64,000 bases of DNA from the NCBI RefSeq assembly GCF_023283535.1, contig NZ_JAKILT010000007.1:1-64000 (forward strand). The letters run 5' to 3'. Source of the stretch: Shewanella sairae (GTDB lineage: Bacteria > Pseudomonadota > Gammaproteobacteria > Enterobacterales > Shewanellaceae). The position numbers were made by a program, and so were the translations under genes. Position 1 is the first letter of the stretch; every line of letters begins with the position of its first letter. Of this stretch, positions 41,229 through 50,401 are shown piece after piece. The notes beneath the pieces were generated by a model, which did not search any database, was not told where the DNA came from, and saw nothing but the letters and a program-made list of their open reading frames with translations.

Positions 41229-41598
41229 TGTAGGTACAGGGTCCAGTAGTTATTTTTAAGGATCTTTCGGAAAACAGAACAGTCTCACGCGATAAACGTC
41301 TACACTGCTTTCCAAAAGTCCCTCAAGTTTTTTACTCTCCCGTCACGGCGCGCATATTTTACCGTAAATTTACCTCTGGCGGTGTTTTTTTCTGCGCGAT
41401 TTCACAATACGTTCAGCAGAACAAGCTTTGTTATCCATTTAGGTGCAGAATAACTCTTGACCTTGGATACAACTCCAAGGTTTATACTCTAGTCATTACA
41501 GTGGCAAAATCCTGTTGTTTTTGTCGGTTTTACCACTGGCTAATGTTTGAGTTTAAAACTGAATAGTAAACAGAATTTAGATTGATTGGGAGCTAGGC
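41229..41598. other. purH-zntR divergent region
   Basis: The 370 bases hold the purH promoter side (minus) and the MerR-type promoter at 41457-41488 (plus). No gene is supported. Confidence 0.6.
41457..41488 (+). promoter_or_regulatory. MerR-family promoter/operator (ZntR-type)
   Basis: TTGACC (41457-41462) and TATACT (41483-41488) are 20 bases apart, too far for normal sigma-70 use. Between them lies a perfect dyad ACCTTGGA-N6-TCCAAGGT (41460-41481). This is the layout of promoters untwisted by metal-bound MerR proteins and resembles E. coli PzntA. It should drive zntR and the efflux gene together. Confidence 0.88.
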
Positions 41599-42084
41599 AT
41601 GTATCGAATTGGTGAACTTGCAAAGCAGTGTGAGGTAAAGGCAGACACGCTGCGCTTTTATGAAAAGCATGGTTTGCTTGCGCCATCATCGCGAACAGAT
41701 TCCGGTTACCGTATTTATACCGAGGCGGATGCCGAACGCTTGCGCTTTATTCTGCGCGCCAAAGCGGTGGGGTTTACCCTTGCTGAGATCACCGAATTGT
41801 TGTCGATTGAGCTGGATAAATCCAATTGGGCCTGCGCCGATGTAAAAGGCATGGTCGATGATAAGTTGGCGCACGTTGAAGCGAAAATCGCTGAGTTAAA
41901 CCATTTTCAATTGTCTTTGCAGCGTTTGTCGCAAGCTTGCTGCGGTGGCCCAGAAAGTGCGGAGCATTGCTCGATTCTTGAGGCATTAGAATCCAATACC
42001 GACAGCATTCGCTGTGAAAACGATAAGCATAGTCATGACGAAAGGCAGTTCACCAAAAACTGCAACGATAAATCGCATACTTAA
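41599..42084 (+). CDS. zntR: MerR-family metal-responsive regulator, ZntR-like
   Basis: This 161-residue protein opens with MYRIGELAKQCEVKADTLRF, the MerR winged helix. A dimerisation helix follows, then the metal loop ACCGGPESAEHCSILEALE, which matches the E. coli ZntR loop (two Cys, His, Cys). ZntR activates Zn/Cd/Pb export genes. A His-rich tail (HSHDE, KSHT) is an addition. It lies 110 bases after a MerR-type promoter and 21 bases before the efflux permease, so it should activate its own operon. Confidence 0.9.
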   Translation: MYRIGELAKQCEVKADTLRFYEKHGLLAPSSRTDSGYRIYTEADAERLRFILRAKAVGFTLAEITELLSIELDKSNWACADVKGMVDDKLAHVEAKIAELNHFQLSLQRLSQACCGGPESAEHCSILEALESNTDSIRCENDKHSHDERQFTKNCNDKSHT

Positions 42085-42105
42085 AAATACACGTGAGAAG
42101 TAGTT

Positions 42106-43461
42106 ATGTTATTAGAGAACTTTATTGAGCTGTTTCTAGAGTCAGCCCCATGGTTACTATTGGGTTTGGTGTTAGCAGGCATGTTGAAGATGTTCGTGCC
42201 TATGGCATGGATGCAGAAGCAACTAGGTGGCCATGGTTTTAAAACCACAGTTAAAGCTGCTGTGCTAGGCGCGCCGCTGCCATTATGTTCTTGCGGTGTG
42301 ATCCCTGCTGCTGTTGGTTTGCGCCGCAGTGGTGCCTCTAAAGCAGCAACCACTTCATTTTTAGTCTCAACGCCTGAAACGGGCGTTGACTCAGTCACGG
42401 TTTCTTACGTATTGCTTGGGCCATTTATGGCGATTGTTAGACCGATAGCAGCGGTAACCAGTGCTATCGTTGCAGGTCTGTTAGTTGGCCGCGATGACGA
42501 TGAACCAGTTGTGACTAAATCCGCTGAGTCTGATGCCAAAGCTGCACCAGCAGCATCTTGCTGCAGCAGTAAACAGGCTGCGCCGAAAGCAGAGCCTGTC
42601 AGCTCATGTTGCAGTAGCAAAAAAGCCGAGCCTAAAGTTGAGGCTGTGACGTCTTGTTGTAGCAGTAAAAAAGCGCTTGAAACTGTTGCGCCTAAAGCTG
42701 AAAAATCTAAAACCGAAAAGTCTTCATGCTGCTCAAGTAAAGCTCCTGCAGCTGTAATTGAAGCCAAGTCATCTTGCTGTAGCAGCAACAAAACCGCTAC
42801 AGCCACTCAAGCTCACAGCCATAGCGATGGCGAAGCTGAAAGCTGCTGTGAGTCGACTAAAGATATAGCCACAGAATTAAAAGGCACCTCTATTATTAGT
42901 CGTATAGGCAAAGGCTTACATTACGCGGCAACAGACTTAGTGCGTGATACAACTGTCTGGTTGCTAATTGGTTTATTCTTCGCGGCATTAGTACAAACCT
43001 ATGTACCAGCCGATTTTATGGCTAAATGGGGCGACGGCATTCTAGCTATGCTAGTGATGGTGCTGCTCTCTGTGCCTATGTATATCTGCGCCACGGCATC
43101 AACGCCAATTGCAGCAGGTTTACTATTAGCAGGTGTGTCACCTGGTGCGGTATTAGTGTTTATGTTGGCGGGTCCAGCAACCAACATTGCCACCTTAGGT
43201 GTAGTGACTAAAGAACTCGGTAAGCGCGCCCTATATGGTTACTTAGGTGGCGTGTTAGGTGTAGCATTAGTGTCTGGCATCTTGGTTAACTACCTAGTGG
43301 ATACCTTTGGCTTTGTGGTAATGCCACAAATTGGTGAGCAGCATGAGCTTTTACCAGCAGGTATCGTTTACACCTCTGGGGTGATCCTTGCGATACTCAT
43401 GGCTAAGGTTTTCTTAGATAAGCTGCCTAAAAACTGGTGGCGCCGAGATTGCTGCTCTTAA
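42106..43461 (+). CDS. Cu/Zn efflux permease (ArsP/DUF318 family) with Cys-pair loop
   Basis: This 451-residue permease has eight or so membrane helices in two halves, each with a family motif (LCSCGVIPAA; PMYICATASTPIAAGL). Between the halves, residues about 151-247 form a low-complexity cytosolic loop with six SCC motifs (SCCSSK repeats, last SCCEST) in Ala/Lys/Glu-rich spacers, plus a HSHSDGE stretch. It is like the Shewanella SO_0444-type Cu/Zn efflux transporter. The loop probably captures metal. Its operon with zntR supports metal-induced export. Confidence 0.87.
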   Translation: MLLENFIELFLESAPWLLLGLVLAGMLKMFVPMAWMQKQLGGHGFKTTVKAAVLGAPLPLCSCGVIPAAVGLRRSGASKAATTSFLVSTPETGVDSVTVSYVLLGPFMAIVRPIAAVTSAIVAGLLVGRDDDEPVVTKSAESDAKAAPAASCCSSKQAAPKAEPVSSCCSSKKAEPKVEAVTSCCSSKKALETVAPKAEKSKTEKSSCCSSKAPAAVIEAKSSCCSSNKTATATQAHSHSDGEAESCCESTKDIATELKGTSIISRIGKGLHYAATDLVRDTTVWLLIGLFFAALVQTYVPADFMAKWGDGILAMLVMVLLSVPMYICATASTPIAAGLLLAGVSPGAVLVFMLAGPATNIATLGVVTKELGKRALYGYLGGVLGVALVSGILVNYLVDTFGFVVMPQIGEQHELLPAGIVYTSGVILAILMAKVFLDKLPKNWWRRDCCS

Positions 43462-43492
43462 ATGCTTTAACAATAGTTTTATCTGCATTATT

Positions 43493-43526
43493 AAAGAGGC
43501 GCTCATTGAGCGCCTCTTTGTTTTTT
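43493..43526 (+). terminator. rho-independent terminator after efflux gene
   Basis: A 13-bp stem centred on CATTG (AAAGAGGCGCTCA / TGAGCGCCTCTTT) is followed by a T run. Confidence 0.9.
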
Positions 43527-43585
43527 AGCGCTAAACCGTGTTAGAAAGAAAGCGTCGGGATAAATAGTGTTGAGGAGAAGCTGGC

Positions 43586-43981
43586 TTGCAAAAGAATACT
43601 GAACAAACTGCTGTGGTGATCTTCGATGGCGTATGCAACCTATGTGATGGCGCTGTGAGCTTTATTGTGCGGCATGCTCCTAATGCTAGCTTTCGCTTTG
43701 TGGCGTTGCAGTCGCCAGAGGGCAAGCTGTTACTGGCTAAGCATCAGCTTGTTGATATCGCCCTCGATAGCGTGATTTTGCTTAAACAGCAGCGCTACTA
43801 TTTACGCAGTGACGCTGTGATTGAAATTGCCAAATCTTTTACTGGTATGGCGGCAGTTATTAAATATGTCGGTATTTTGCCTAAAGGACTACGAGATGGT
43901 GCTTACAACTTACTGGCAAAGCATCGTTATCGACTTTTTGGCAAGAAAGATCTATGTGGACTACCAAGCAATAAGTCATAG
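43586..43981 (+). CDS. DCC-family (DUF393) thiol-disulfide oxidoreductase-like protein
   Basis: This 131-residue protein has the DCC signature VIFDGVCNLCDGAVSF (Asp, then CXXC), and DLCGLP near the C-terminus. Redox function is inferred for the family but not well shown. The start is TTG at 43586, supported by GAGGAG 8 bases upstream. It lies beyond the efflux terminator and seems to be separately transcribed. Confidence 0.82.
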   Translation: MQKNTEQTAVVIFDGVCNLCDGAVSFIVRHAPNASFRFVALQSPEGKLLLAKHQLVDIALDSVILLKQQRYYLRSDAVIEIAKSFTGMAAVIKYVGILPKGLRDGAYNLLAKHRYRLFGKKDLCGLPSNKS

Positions 43982-44754
43982 GGTTAACTGAAAAGCGCTT
44001 ATTCTTTAGCGCGTTCCTATCAAGATATTCCTCTCACTTTTTTATATAAGTAAGCTTGGTCAAAATGGCGCAATAAGTCATTTTGGTCGCTTTGCGGTTA
44101 AAATTCATCCAGTTGTTGGCCAAGCTAGTTAGATTGCTGCAGCAAACGACAACGGCAAATGCTGCCGTTTTTAAGCGCTAGCGTAATAGATACAGATAAT
44201 AGGTGGCTTTTTGCTGTGCCATATTGTCTAACTGAGCTTTTTGGGGCTATAGCTCTTCAATGATTATTTGGCCTCCATATTGGTGTTGTTACAAAAAAAG
44301 TATATTGAAACCTGCTACAGCACTCACTGCTAAGCCACTTCATTATGGCTGCTTTGTTGTTTTGTTGAATAGATTTAACAATTAAAAAGACTGTTTTTTG
44401 CGACAATATGTCTTAATTGTGTGGGTCTTTTTGTCTTAGTGGCTTTAGTTGGTTGTTCTTGGGTTTTAATTCTGCTTACTGTGCTTTAGTTTGTTTATTT
44501 TGGTTTTTAATTTTGCATTTGCTGTTTTGTTTGGTTTTAAGTTTCATTCATGATTTAGTGTGATGCTCGTCATGTGTTATTAATTGTGCGTATAGCTGAC
44601 TTTGGGGATAATCATTTTGCGTTGATTAGCCTTTGTTTAGCTTGTGGGTAATCGCACGGTACAAAGCAAAAGCGCTTTAACGACAAAAACCAAAACTACG
44701 TGCCGAAGATGAGATAGTCGGTCAGTGTAGCAATACTAATTGTGTGAGGGTGAT
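43982..44754. other. long intergenic region upstream of formate dehydrogenase
   Basis: About 770 bases without a gene. It holds a terminator-like hairpin at 44151-44172, a T/G-rich plus strand at about 44390-44550, and a weak CRP-like site at 44559-44574 (TGTGA-N6-TCATG). No FNR or NarL site was clear. A long 5' leader of the fdn operon may lie here. Confidence 0.55.
44151..44172 (+). terminator. possible terminator downstream of DCC gene
   Basis: The stem AACGGCA / TGCCGTT with a 5-base loop is followed by a run of T. It lies 170 bases after the DCC stop. Confidence 0.5.
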
Positions 44755-47700
44755 ATGGACAGACGACAGTTTTTTAAACTGTGTGCCTGCGGAGCGACCA
44801 CATCGGCAATATCAGCGTTGGGATTAATGCCCGGCACTGCGATGGCTGCGCCTCGTGAGTATAAGTTGTTGAAAGCAAAAGAAACCCGCAATAACTGCTG
44901 TTATTGCTCAGTGGGTTGTGGCTTGTTGATGTACAGCCATGGCAGCAACGGTAAAAACGCTGAAAAAGCGATTTTCCACATTGAAGGCGACGCTGACCAT
45001 CCGGTTAACCGCGGCGCATTGTGTCCTAAAGGTGCCGGTCTAGTCGACTATGTAAATAGCCCTAACCGTAACCATTTCCCTGAAGTACGCGAGCCAGGCA
45101 CTAACGAGTGGAAGCGTATCAGTTGGAACGACGCATTTAGTCGTATCGCCCGTCTGATGAAAGACGACCGCGATGAAAACTTTATTGAAAAAAATAGCGA
45201 TGGCACCACAGTAAACCGTTGGTTGAGTACCGGCATGATGACTTCATCTGCACAACCAAACGAAGGTGGTTTTATCACTCACAAGTTTGCTCGTTCTCTT
45301 GGCCTAGTGGCCATCGATACTATTGCGCGTAACTGACACTCCCCAACGGTAGCAAGTCTTGCTCCAACATTTGGGCGCGGTGCCATGACCAACCACTGGA
45401 TCGATATTAAGAACTCTAATGTCGTGGTGATCATGGGCGGTAATGCCGCTGAAGCACATCCTGTCGGTTTCGGTTGGGTAACGGAAGCTATGGAACATAA
45501 TAACGCCAAGTTGGTGGTTGTGGATCCACGCTTTAACCGCAGTGCAGCATTAGCTGACTGCTATGCACCACTTCGCAGTGGTACTGATATCGCATTCCTT
45601 TTAGGTCTAAGTCGATACCTCATTGAGACTAAACAAGTTAACTACGAGTATGTCAAAGCGTACACCAACGCGAGTTACATCATTCGTGAAGATTTCGAAT
45701 TCAATGAAGGCCTATTTAGTGGTTTTGATGACAAGAGTCGTACTTACGACAAGGATTCTTGGTACTACGAATTAGATGAAGATGGTTATGCCAAAGTCGA
45801 TGAAACTTATGAGCACCCACGTTGTGTGTGGAACTTATTAAAGCATCACGTTGACCGTTACGACTTTGAAACCGTAAGCAATATTACCGGTACGCCAGTT
45901 GAAGATTATGAAAAAGTTTGTGCGCTAATTGGTAGCACCCACGTTCATGATAAAGCGGCGACCTTCATGTATGCATTGGGCTGGACCCACCACACTAAAG
46001 GCGCACAGAACATCCGTTCTATGGCATTAGTGCAGTTGCTACTGGGTAATATCGGCGTATTGGGTGGTGGTGTTAACGCACTACGTGGTCACTCAAACGT
46101 ACAGGGCGCAACCGACATGGGTCTGCTATGTCAGAACCTGCCGGGTTACTTAAAGCTACCAAATGATAACGATACAGATTTAAGCACATATTTAGAAAAC
46201 TATACGCCTAAGGCATTACGTCCTGGCCAAACAAACTATTGGTCTAACTATCCTAAGTTCTTTATCTCACAGATGAAGAGTTTCTGGGGTGAGAACGCAA
46301 CTGCGGCTAATAACTTTGGTTATGACTGGTTACCTAAGTGGGACTTACAGTACGACTTCACCAAGCACATCGACATGATGTACAAGGGCCAAGTTAACGG
46401 TTATTTCGTGCAAGGGGTTAACGCGATTAACTCTATGCCAAACCGTAACAAGACTTTAGCGGCATTATGCAAGCTGAAGTACCTAGTGGTGATGGATCCG
46501 TTAGCGACAGAAACCTCAGTATTCTGGCAAAAAGCCGGTGAGTTTAACGATGTACAACCAAGCGAAATTCAAACAGAAGTGTTCCGTCTACCGACAACAC
46601 TATTTGCTGAAGAAGAAGGCTGTATTGTTAACTCAGGTCGCTGGATGCAGTGGCACTGGAAAGGCGCTAATCCGCCAGGCGAATCTAAGCCAGATGCAGA
46701 GATCCTATCGGGCATTTTGATGAAGCTGCGTGAGCTTTATAAAGCTGAAGGTGGTGTATTGCCTGAGCCGATTGAAGCGGTTAACTGGGCTGGTTACCAC
46801 AATCCATACTTCCCACACGGCGAAGAAGTGGCGAAAGAGCTTAACGGTATCGATCTTAAAACCGGTAAGCAGCTTGATAGCTTTAGTCAGTTAAAAGATG
46901 ACGGCAGTACGTCATGTGGTTGCTGGATCTACTCTGGTAGTTGGACCGAAGACGGCAACATGATGGCACGTCGTGATAACTCTGATACGTCAGGTAAAGG
47001 TATCACTCCTGGTTGGGCGTTCTCTTGGCCACAAAACCGCCGCGTACTGTATAACCGCGCATCGTGTGACGTTAACGGTAAGCCATGGGATCCAAAACGT
47101 GTAATCGTTGAGTGGAATCACGGTAAGTGGCACGGCATCGATGTGGGTGACTTCAATATGACGTTACCACCAAAAGAGTCGGCGCATCCGTTCATTATGC
47201 AGCCTGAAGGTGTGGGTCGTTTCTTCTCGCTAAAACTACTGGCAGAAGGTCCGTTCCCTGAGCATTACGAGCCGATGGAGTCACCAATTGGAACTAACCC
47301 ATTACACCCTAATGTGATTAGTAACCCTGCGGTACGTTTGTTAGAGGGCGTGGAAGAGACATTGGGTTCACATACTGAATTCCCATATGTGTGTACCACT
47401 TACTCGCTAACCGAGCACTTTAACTTCTGGACGATTCATTGTCGTTTAGCAGCGATTTCTATGCCGGAAACTTTCGTTGAATTAGACGAAATTCTTGCAG
47501 AGAAGAAAGGCATTGCTAATGGCGATTGGGTCAAGGTGAGTTCTAAGCGCGGTAGCTTGTTAACTAAAGCATTAGTCACTAAGCGTCTGCAGCCACTGAA
47601 AGTTCACGGCCAGATGGTACACACTGTGGGCTTACCACGTCATGGTGGCCATAACGGTCTTACGCGCAGAAGTTATAGCTGTAACGTACTGACCACTGAA

Positions 47701-47775
47701 GTGGGCGATGCGAATACCCAGGTACCTGAATTTAAAGCGTTCCTAGTGGATATCGCTAAGGCTGAGGGAGTTTAA
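44755..47775 (+). CDS. fdnG: selenocysteine-containing formate dehydrogenase, catalytic alpha subunit
   Basis: This 1006-residue molybdopterin enzyme is read through an in-frame TGA (45334-45336) as selenocysteine 194. The context RN-U-HSPTVASLAPTFGRG equals the E. coli FdnG/FdoG active site. A twin-arginine signal DRRQFFK opens the protein, and a [4Fe-4S] motif CCYCSVGCGLLMY follows near residue 47. It oxidises formate to CO2 in the periplasm. The start is ATG 44755, with GAGGGTG just upstream; the frame runs 5 codons further to a TTG. Read without Sec, it would look like two genes (44755-45336 and 45385-47775). It starts the fdnGHI-fdhE operon. Nitrate-linked (N) and oxygen-linked (O) types cannot be told apart. 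Confidence 0.95.
45334..45372 (+). promoter_or_regulatory. Sec codon and SECIS hairpin
   Basis: The UGA is followed 11 bases later by a hairpin with 5' arm GGTAGCA (45348-45354), loop AGTCT and 3' arm TGCTCC (45360-45365). A bulged T and a GT in the apical loop match the E. coli fdhF SECIS features read by SelB. It lies inside the coding sequence, as in all bacteria. Confidence 0.88.
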
Positions 47776-47777
47776 TC

Positions 47778-48680
47778 ATGTCTGCTCAAGATATCATTTT
47801 AAGCTCTGGCACATCAGAGCTCACTCCTGCAGCGCAGGTACGACGTAAGTTAAGTAAGGTGGCTAAGTTATTCGACGCCACTAAGTGTAATGGCTGTAAA
47901 GCGTGTCAGGTATCGTGTTCTGAATGGAACGATCTGCGTGCACCAGTGGGTAGTTTCCAAGGTTCTTACCAGAACCCAATGGACCTGTCTTCTGAGTGTT
48001 GGACATTGATGAAGTACCAAGAAGTTGAGCGAGATAACAAGCTAAATTGGCGTTTCGCCCATAGCGCATGTATGCATTGTGACGATCCAGCCTGTTTAAC
48101 CGCTTGTTCGACTAAAGGTGCCATTGTGCAGCGTGCAAACGGTGTGGTGGATTTTGATTCAGATAAGTGTACAGGTTGTGGTTACTGCGTGTCGGCTTGT
48201 CCGTTCGACGTACCAAGACTCGACCCTATCGATCAAAAAGCTTACAAGTGCACCATGTGTTCAGACCGGATCCAAGTAGGCCAAGAGCCAGCTTGTGTGA
48301 AGTCTTGTATTACAGGCGCACTGAAGTACGGCACCCGTGAAGACATGCTGTTTATTGCCGACTTACGGATTAAAGAACTGCGTAAGCGTGGCTATGTTAA
48401 TGCCGGTCTATACAACCCAGAAGGTGTGGGTGGTACAGGCATGATCATGATTTTGCATGACATTAATAAGCCGCAAGACTATGGCTTACCAGCGGATCCG
48501 AAAACGAGTGTGCCAGTTAAGTTATGGCAAGACGTGGTTAAACCATTGGGTGCGGCGGGCATCATGGCAACAGTTGCTGTTGCTTGCTTACACCGCATTA
48601 CTGTGGGTCGTAACCTTGTTGAAGAGGACGAGCCTGCGCAGTTCGACCACACTCACTCAGATAAGTCAGATAAGGAGTAA
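47778..48680 (+). CDS. fdnH: formate dehydrogenase iron-sulfur beta subunit
   Basis: This 300-residue protein has four [4Fe-4S] cysteine clusters: KCNGCKACQVSC, CMHCDDPACLTAC, KCTGCGYCVSAC and CTMCSDRI...CVKSC. One C-terminal helix anchors it in the membrane (about 255-278). It passes electrons from the Sec enzyme to cytochrome b. It starts 2 bases after fdnG and 5 bases before fdnI. Length agrees with E. coli FdnH. Confidence 0.95.
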   Translation: MSAQDIILSSGTSELTPAAQVRRKLSKVAKLFDATKCNGCKACQVSCSEWNDLRAPVGSFQGSYQNPMDLSSECWTLMKYQEVERDNKLNWRFAHSACMHCDDPACLTACSTKGAIVQRANGVVDFDSDKCTGCGYCVSACPFDVPRLDPIDQKAYKCTMCSDRIQVGQEPACVKSCITGALKYGTREDMLFIADLRIKELRKRGYVNAGLYNPEGVGGTGMIMILHDINKPQDYGLPADPKTSVPVKLWQDVVKPLGAAGIMATVAVACLHRITVGRNLVEEDEPAQFDHTHSDKSDKE

Positions 48681-48685
48681 CGCTC

Positions 48686-49330
48686 ATGCATAAGCAGAAT
48701 ATGATTTTGCGCCATAAGTTGTTCGACCGCATCTGTCACTGGTTTGTGGTTGCTACAGGTTTGGTGACATTCCTCACCGGCTTTGCTTTCTTCTTCCCAT
48801 CATTTCAATGGTTGGGATCGATTGCAGGTACGCCACAAATGGCGCGCTTTGTTCACCCAATTGCCGGCTTGATGATGTGTCTGCCGTTAATGGTGATGCT
48901 AGTTCGCTATTACCACCATAACAAGTGGGAAAAGAACGACCTGACATGGATGTTAGCTATCAAGGACGTAATGTTCGAAAACGAGGACAAGATCCCCGCT
49001 ATCGGCCATTACAACCCAGGTCAAAAAGTGCTGTTCCGTACCTTCGTGGTGACCTCAATCGCATTGACGATTACCGGCATCATGATGTGGCAGCCTTACT
49101 TTGCCCCTTACTTTGAAGCAATTGCTATTCAGTGGGCCATTTTGATCCACGCAATCTGTGCAGTGATCATGTTGATCTTCGTGATTGTGCACTTTTGGAT
49201 GGCAACGTGGGTAGAAGGATCGGTTGCAGGCATGTTGTACGGCTATGTGTCGCGGGCTTGGTGCAAGAAGCACCACCCTAACATGCTAAACGATCCTGAA
49301 TTAAAGACTAATAAGCAGGAAAAACACTAA
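48686..49330 (+). CDS. fdnI: formate dehydrogenase cytochrome b556 gamma subunit
   Basis: This 214-residue membrane protein has four hydrophobic helices (near 18-36, 52-70, 113-134, 150-175). Conserved His residues (HWF, VHPIAG, IHA, VHFW) can ligate two b hemes. It gives electrons to menaquinone or ubiquinone at the inner membrane. It follows fdnH by 5 bases and precedes fdhE by 2 bases, so the four genes form a tight operon. Confidence 0.94.
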   Translation: MHKQNMILRHKLFDRICHWFVVATGLVTFLTGFAFFFPSFQWLGSIAGTPQMARFVHPIAGLMMCLPLMVMLVRYYHHNKWEKNDLTWMLAIKDVMFENEDKIPAIGHYNPGQKVLFRTFVVTSIALTITGIMMWQPYFAPYFEAIAIQWAILIHAICAVIMLIFVIVHFWMATWVEGSVAGMLYGYVSRAWCKKHHPNMLNDPELKTNKQEKH

Positions 49331-49332
49331 TT

Positions 49333-50295
49333 ATGAGCACAGCAATACTCGACGCTGAAAAGATCCCTGGTCAGTCATTGGACATTAAAACCGTGATCGC
49401 AGCTGACCCAAAAGCCGTTTATCAATTTCGCGCTAAGCGACTTGCAGAGCTCGCCGAAGAGTCTGGATTAACAGAATACTTTGGTTTGCTTGAGCAGTTA
49501 GTTGGCGCCCAAGAAAAGGTAGCGGCACTTTACGGTGAGGCGGCAAAGAGCTGCTTTGGCCCTCAGCCAAAGTTAGATCTAAGCCAAAACCAGCCGATGG
49601 CGCAGCAGCATTTTGAATGGGGCAATTATTGGCAGTCGGTATTGCTGGAGCTGATTAGTGAGCTTATGCCTAAAGTCAGTACTGACTTGCATGTGGTACT
49701 AAAGGAACTGGCTAAAGCGGAAGCTGATGTACTGCAAGGTTACGCCCAGTCGATGCTTGGCGGTCGCTTTGCCGAAGTGCCTGCGCAGTACAGCCTGTTT
49801 ATTTGGGCGGCGCTGTCAGTGTACTGGTCACATTGGGCGGTTGATGTTGCACAAAATTTGGCTGATAAAGGTGAGGCGCATAAGCGTTTATGCCCAGTGT
49901 GTGGCAGTCACCCAGTGGGGAGCGTTATCAAGGAAGAACCACGTGTTGGCCTGCGCTACTTGCATTGCAGCTTGTGTGAAACCGAGTGGCATGAAGTGCG
50001 CGCCGAGTGCACCTCATGCGGCGAAAGCAAGGGCGTACTTTTGTGGGCTGAAACCGAAACTAATGCCGCTATTCGGGTAGAAAGCTGCGACACCTGTAAG
50101 GGGTATACCAAGATGTTCTTTACCGACATCAACCCAAGACTAGAAGTAGCAGCCGACGACTTGGCGACCTTAGTGATGGACAGCCATTTAGTTGAGCAAG
50201 GATACAGTGCTACCACGGTGAATCCGCTGCTACTTGCTCATGAGCAAGAGCCTATGGAGTCCGAGCCTCAGCCTAAAGTCGGTGATATCCACTAG
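49333..50295 (+). CDS. fdhE: formate dehydrogenase accessory protein FdhE
   Basis: This 320-residue cytosolic protein has four CXXC pairs in the C-terminal half (CPVC, CSLC, CTSC, CDTC; about residues 197-260) that form rubredoxin-like iron or zinc sites. FdhE binds the Sec enzyme before Tat export and is needed for its activity. It is the last gene before a terminator, separated from selA by about 105 bases. Confidence 0.93.
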   Translation: MSTAILDAEKIPGQSLDIKTVIAADPKAVYQFRAKRLAELAEESGLTEYFGLLEQLVGAQEKVAALYGEAAKSCFGPQPKLDLSQNQPMAQQHFEWGNYWQSVLLELISELMPKVSTDLHVVLKELAKAEADVLQGYAQSMLGGRFAEVPAQYSLFIWAALSVYWSHWAVDVAQNLADKGEAHKRLCPVCGSHPVGSVIKEEPRVGLRYLHCSLCETEWHEVRAECTSCGESKGVLLWAETETNAAIRVESCDTCKGYTKMFFTDINPRLEVAADDLATLVMDSHLVEQGYSATTVNPLLLAHEQEPMESEPQPKVGDIH

Positions 50296-50330
50296 CCAGC
50301 TGTAAGCAACTTTTAAGTTTATTAGTAAGC

Positions 50331-50359
50331 AAGAGCCGCATTTCGCTGCGGCTCTTTTA
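50331..50359 (+). terminator. terminator between fdhE and selA
   Basis: A 10-bp perfect stem (AAGAGCCGCA / TGCGGCTCTT) with a 6-base loop is followed by TTTA. It should limit read-through from fdnGHI-fdhE into selAB. Confidence 0.85.
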
Positions 50360-50401
50360 TTAAATCGATTCAAAATGATTCCAACAACTAGACGAAGACC
50401 T

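Noticed and set aside
44559..44574. A CRP site upstream of fdnG
   Set aside because: One half is good but the other has two mismatches, and it is about 180 bases from the start. Listed only in the region note.
45385..47775. A separate formate dehydrogenase gene, or a pseudogene split by a stop
   Set aside because: The frame is the same as 44755-45336, the only break is a UGA at the known Sec position, and sel genes and a SECIS hairpin are present.
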